DNA of 17,456 nucleotides from assembly GCA_027061625.1 (NCBI GenBank), contig JAMOVF010000007.1:1-17456 (forward strand), in the 5' to 3' direction. This DNA comes from Deltaproteobacteria bacterium. Its GTDB lineage: Bacteria; Desulfobacterota; Dissulfuribacteria; Dissulfuribacterales; JALVPX01. Shown here piece by piece: positions 14,523 to 17,456 of the stretch; within the stretch, counting starts at the first letter, position 1; each line of letters starts with the position of its first letter. Under the pieces are notes generated by a model. The model did not search any database. It was not told the origin of the DNA and saw only the letters and a program-made list of their open reading frames with translations. A program made the position numbers and the translations under genes.

Positions 14523-15582
14523 CTTCTCCTTCGGCAACCTTGGCATCCTCAAATGTAGCCATTTCTGTTAGCACCTTGTATCCAGCTTCCACAAGAGACA
14601 TGGCCAAGGCTGCTCCAGTGCCTTCCCCAAGCCTTAAATCTAAATCAAGCAGGGGACGCAAACCCATGAAATCTAGCTGTACCCGGTGTCCACATTCTAC
14701 TGAACGGTGTGCTGCCACTATATACTCCTTTACTTCTGGACATAAGCAATAGGCTGTTAAGGCACCAGCAGAGGAAATAAATCCATCTATTACCACAAGG
14801 CGTTTACTGGCTGCTGCAGCCAAAATCATGCCGCATATTCCAGCTATCTCAAAACCTCCCAGTTTTGAAAGTACATCCAAAGGATCAGCAGTATCTGGCT
14901 CATTTATGGCAATAGCCCTTTCAATCACTTCCACCTTTTTTTGAAAAGCAGCATCCCCTATGCCTGTTCCCTTTCCAGTTACATAGGCAGCCGGCTTGCT
15001 GCAGAAAACAGCAGTTAGAGCACTGGCGGGTGTGGTGTTGGCTATGCCCATTTCACCTGTGGCCAGCATTGTATATCCACCTTTTTGAATAGCCTCTAAT
15101 GCTACATCTGCCCCGGCTAAAATGGCTTGTACCGCTTCTTCCCTGGACATGGCAGGCCCTTGGGTCATGTTTTTTGTGCCTTTTGCTACCTTTTTATGCA
15201 CAAGGCCAGGCAGGTCTTGAAAGTCATGGTCCACACCAATGTCAATTACCTTTACGTCTGCACCTACATGACGGGCAAGCACATTTATACCAGCTCCACC
15301 TGCAAGGAAATTCAGCACCATTTGGTGTGTAACTTCCTTGGGAAAGGCGCTAACGCCTTCATCAGCCACACCATGGTCCCCGGCAAAGACCAGCACCACC
15401 TTTTGGGGAGATGGAGGCTCCAGGGTGTTGAAAATAAGGGCATAATGTTTTGCCAACTCTTCCAGCCTGCCAAGGCTGCCCCTGGGCTTGGTCAAATTGT
15501 CCAGCCGGTTTTGTATCTTTTCTTCAATGTCCCGGTCTAAGGGCTTTACCGAATTGATTAAATCTTTTAGCCGCTCATCCAT
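14512..15582 (-). CDS. cobT: Nicotinate-nucleotide-dimethylbenzimidazole phosphoribosyltransferase CobT
   Basis: Activates the lower ligand base of cobalamin by making alpha-ribazole phosphate from nicotinate mononucleotide. The 356-residue length is usual. Characteristic blocks are LTKPRGSLGRLEELA, VFAGDHGVADEGVSAFP, TGEMGIANTTPASA, AHRSVECGHR and the catalytic Glu320 in LRLGEGTGAALA (Glu317 in Salmonella). The ATG at 15582 overlaps the cobU end by 8 nt, with AGGGAG 12 nt upstream. The C-terminus is a short acidic tail. Its partner CobU is encoded just upstream. CobS, CobC and CbiB are not in the window. Base specificity (dimethylbenzimidazole or another base) cannot be read by eye. Confidence 0.96.
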   Translation of the reverse strand: MDERLKDLINSVKPLDRDIEEKIQNRLDNLTKPRGSLGRLEELAKHYALIFNTLEPPSPQKVVLVFAGDHGVADEGVSAFPKEVTHQMVLNFLAGGAGINVLARHVGADVKVIDIGVDHDFQDLPGLVHKKVAKGTKNMTQGPAMSREEAVQAILAGADVALEAIQKGGYTMLATGEMGIANTTPASALTAVFCSKPAAYVTGKGTGIGDAAFQKKVEVIERAIAINEPDTADPLDVLSKLGGFEIAGICGMILAAAASKRLVVIDGFISSAGALTAYCLCPEVKEYIVAAHRSVECGHRVQLDFMGLRPLLDLDLRLGEGTGAALAMSLVEAGYKVLTEMATFEDAKVAEGEEAE

Positions 15583-16123
15583 ATGTAAAAGCTGCTCCCT
15601 TTAATTCTATGGCCATTCCTGCAATAGTAAAAAATGCTTTATCACATTTTTGGGCTATTTTTTGATGTAGTTCCCCGGCAGTATCCCTGAACTGGCGGGC
15701 TTCTTTAATAGCGGGAACAATCCCCAGCCCCACCTCATTAGAAACCATTATTACACTTTTTTGGGTTTGGTCCAGGGCCTCTATCAGTCTTTTCGCACAT
15801 TCCTCATATTCCATCACAGGACTGGCCAGCACATTGGACAGCCATAAAGTGAGGCAGTCCACTAGAATAACTCCAACTTCGCTTTTTGCTGCCTTGATAG
15901 CTTTCCATACTTTGAATGGCTCTTCCATTGTTTGCCAATACTCAGATCTGGCCTCTTTATGCCTTGAAATGCGTTCTTCCATTTCCTGGTCCAAGGCCTG
16001 GGCTGTGGCAATGTAAAGGCCTGCTTTGCCTATTTTGGTGCCAATTGATTCTCCAAGGCGCAGGGCAAAGTCAGTCTTTCCACTCTTGGCACCGCCCAGA
16101 ACCAAAATTTTTTCATTGGCCAA
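15575..16123 (-). CDS. cobU: Adenosylcobinamide kinase / adenosylcobinamide-phosphate guanylyltransferase CobU
   Basis: Bifunctional enzyme of nucleotide-loop assembly in cobalamin synthesis: it phosphorylates adenosylcobinamide, then transfers GMP to it. The P-loop GGAKSGKT lies at residues 10-17 and the guanylylated His at residue 55 in ISRHKEARSEYWQTMEEP. VDCLTLWLSN and VSNEVGLGIVP are family blocks. The start is set at TTG 16123, 4 nt after the acs stop, with GGAGG 9 nt upstream; this gives 182 residues, the length of enteric CobU, and places the P-loop near the N-terminus. An in-frame ATG at 16162 would add 13 residues inside acs, has no ribosome site, and is less likely. It overlaps cobT by 8 nt. 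Confidence 0.92.
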   Translation of the reverse strand: MANEKILVLGGAKSGKTDFALRLGESIGTKIGKAGLYIATAQALDQEMEERISRHKEARSEYWQTMEEPFKVWKAIKAAKSEVGVILVDCLTLWLSNVLASPVMEYEECAKRLIEALDQTQKSVIMVSNEVGLGIVPAIKEARQFRDTAGELHQKIAQKCDKAFFTIAGMAIELKGAAFTYG

Positions 16124-16127
16124 AAGG

Positions 16128-17456
16128 CTAATCCTCCAGGGTGGAAGTGTCACCTGTATCAAGGCCCAGCTCCTGAGCCTTCAGCAGGCGTCTCATGATC
16201 TTGCCCGATCTGGTTTTTGGCAGTTTGTCCACAAATTCCACCTCTTTTGGTGTGGCAATCGGGCCTAATTCATGGCGTACATGCTGAATGATAGTCTTTC
16301 TGAGGCCTTCAGACGGCTCTTTGCCTGCCAGGAGCACCACAAAAACTTTGATGCTTTCACCCTTTACTTCATCTGGCAGTCCGATGGCCGCAGCCTCTGC
16401 CACAGCAGGATGGCTGACCAGGGCATTTTCAACATCGGCAGTTCCAATCCGGTGTCCAGCTACATTGAGCACGTCATCTGACCGGCCAAGCACTGAAAAA
16501 TAACCGTCCTCATCGCAAACTGCGATATCCCCTGTAAAATATGCGCCCTTTATGATATTCCAGACCTCTTTGTAGCGTTCTGGATCGCCATAGATAGTTC
16601 TCATCATATATGGCAAAGGCTGCCTTAATATCAAGTTGCCGCCCTTGCCTGCCGGCACTGGATTTCCTTTTTCATCCACTACATCGGCCACTACTCCAGG
16701 CAAAGGTTTCCCGCAGCGCCCTGGTTTATTGGGCATGGCCGGCATGGTGCCCAGGATAGGGGAGGCTACCTCAGTCTGCCAAAAATTGTCTATGCAGTGG
16801 CCATTATTTTCCAAAATGACTTCCTGGGCAAAGCGCCATGCCTCTGGATTCAGGGGTTCGCCTGCACATGCAAGGATTCTTAAAGTGGATCTGTCATATT
16901 TCTTAATGTGTTCTTCCCCAAAGCGCATGAACATCCTCAAGGCAGTAGGGGCTGTAAACATTACAGAGACTCCATATTTTTGGACCTTTTCCCAAACAAC
17001 CCCGTAATGGGGATAATCTGGGGCTCCTTCCCTAACTAAAACCGTTGCCCCTGCACACAAGGGGCCGTAAACGATATATGAATGGCCCACAATCCAGCCT
17101 ATATCAGAGGTGGACCAATAAACGTCTTTGTCTTTGACATCGAAGAAGGCCTTGGTCAGATAATAGGTTCCAACCATGAAACCGCCATGCACATGGACCA
17201 CACCCTTCGGTTTGCCTGTTGTGCCAGAGGTGTACAGAATAAAGAGCGGATCTTCTGAATCCATTACTTCTGGGCTGCAATGGTGGCTTTGGGCCTCAAG
17301 AAGCTCCCAAAAGTCATCTTCCCATTCACTTAGCTCGATTTTCGGCTCTTGCCGCCTGAGAACTATGGTGCTTTCTACATAATCTAGATCCTTTACGGCA
17401 TCATCCACTGTGGCCTTTAAGCGCACTACCTTTCCCCGTCGGTAGCCTATATCTGC
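16128..17456 (-). CDS. acs: Acetyl-CoA synthetase, AMP-forming (C-terminal two thirds)
   Basis: Makes acetyl-CoA from acetate, ATP and CoA by way of acetyl-AMP. The frame is open to the right window edge; 442 residues are visible, and about 200 N-terminal ones are missing by comparison with the usual length near 650. It begins inside GYRRGKVV, an Acs block. The AMP-binding loop LYTSGTTGKPKG and the FWQTEVASP motif are present, as is VAGHRIGTADVENAL of the hinge region. The C-terminal KTRSGKIMRR holds the catalytic lysine that is acetylated in other bacteria. Propionyl-CoA synthetase is a possible alternative, but the motifs favour acetate. It is the first visible gene of a minus-strand unit with cobU, cobT and an AcuB-like gene. 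Confidence 0.93.
   Translation of the reverse strand, partial: ADIGYRRGKVVRLKATVDDAVKDLDYVESTIVLRRQEPKIELSEWEDDFWELLEAQSHHCSPEVMDSEDPLFILYTSGTTGKPKGVVHVHGGFMVGTYYLTKAFFDVKDKDVYWSTSDIGWIVGHSYIVYGPLCAGATVLVREGAPDYPHYGVVWEKVQKYGVSVMFTAPTALRMFMRFGEEHIKKYDRSTLRILACAGEPLNPEAWRFAQEVILENNGHCIDNFWQTEVASPILGTMPAMPNKPGRCGKPLPGVVADVVDEKGNPVPAGKGGNLILRQPLPYMMRTIYGDPERYKEVWNIIKGAYFTGDIAVCDEDGYFSVLGRSDDVLNVAGHRIGTADVENALVSHPAVAEAAAIGLPDEVKGESIKVFVVLLAGKEPSEGLRKTIIQHVRHELGPIATPKEVEFVDKLPKTRSGKIMRRLLKAQELGLDTGDTSTLED
16133..16137 (-). promoter_or_regulatory. Ribosome binding site that fixes the TTG start of cobU
   Basis: GGAGG on the minus strand, inside the last codons of acs and 9 nt before the TTG at 16123. 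No such site precedes the upstream in-frame ATG at 16162. Confidence 0.6.

Noticed and set aside
15127..15540. 137-codon open frame on the plus strand opposite cobT
   Set aside because: Antisense to an intact cobT, rich in residues expected from reversed coding and without family features.
1..17456. Defence island, prophage, CRISPR array or insertion sequence
   Set aside because: All genes are housekeeping or metabolic families. I saw no transposase, integrase, regularly spaced repeats or target-site duplications, and composition looks even apart from short AT-rich gaps.

Overview
The window reads as a stretch of core chromosome from an anaerobic bacterium, most likely a member of the Desulfobacterota (old Deltaproteobacteria). 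That placement is inferred from gene order and protein type. The run rpmF-plsX-fabH-fabG-acpP-fabF-rpiB-glyA-deaminase is an order I associate with that group. EtfA carries an N-terminal ferredoxin domain, and there is a CooC nickel chaperone and a FolE2-type GTP cyclohydrolase, all of which suit an anaerobe with acetyl-CoA or C1 metabolism. I cannot name a genus. Base composition looks even and mid-range across the genes, and I see no mobile elements, tRNA or rRNA genes, or CRISPR arrays.

Layout. Positions 1-565 hold the 3' part of purQ, followed by a divergent tatC (578-1285). A near-consensus sigma-70 promoter (1302-1329) and a short leader with a hairpin precede a gene train of about 10.5 kb on the plus strand. 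In order it holds yceD (DUF177), rpmF, plsX, fabH, an acyl-CoA dehydrogenase, etfB, etfA (ferredoxin fusion), fabG, acpP, fabF, rpiB, glyA and a dCMP-deaminase-type gene (1404-11964). Spacing is tight, with 1-4 nt overlaps at etfB/etfA, rpiB/glyA and glyA/deaminase. After an AT-rich 225-nt gap comes a second plus-strand pair, cooC-folE2 (12190-13730), overlapping by 4 nt. The right end is a convergent minus-strand unit, read from the window edge inward: acs (5' end outside), cobU, cobT and an AcuB-like CBS-ACT protein (17456 down to 13744).

How the genes fit together. The train combines ribosome protein L32 and an rRNA-linked factor with phospholipid and fatty acid synthesis, then ribose phosphate, serine/glycine/folate C1 and deoxynucleotide metabolism, so it looks like a growth-coupled housekeeping operon. 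Its odd part is the acyl-CoA dehydrogenase-EtfBA cassette, which sits between fabH and fabG where many bacteria have fabD. EtfB carries a DGDTAQVGP signature and EtfA carries two CxxCxxCxxxC clusters, so the cassette may encode an electron-bifurcating (or confurcating) acyl-CoA dehydrogenase tied to fatty acid synthesis. The right part supplies cofactors for C1/acetyl-CoA chemistry: Ni insertion (CooC), folate (FolE2), cobalamin lower-loop assembly (CobU, CobT) and acetate activation (Acs). No CODH/ACS gene lies in the window, so that link is inference.

The best candidates for something unusual are the Acd-Etf cassette inside the fab operon, a TatC lacking both glutamates known for signal-peptide binding, and the coupled cooC-folE2 pair. 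I did not find a wholly new system.
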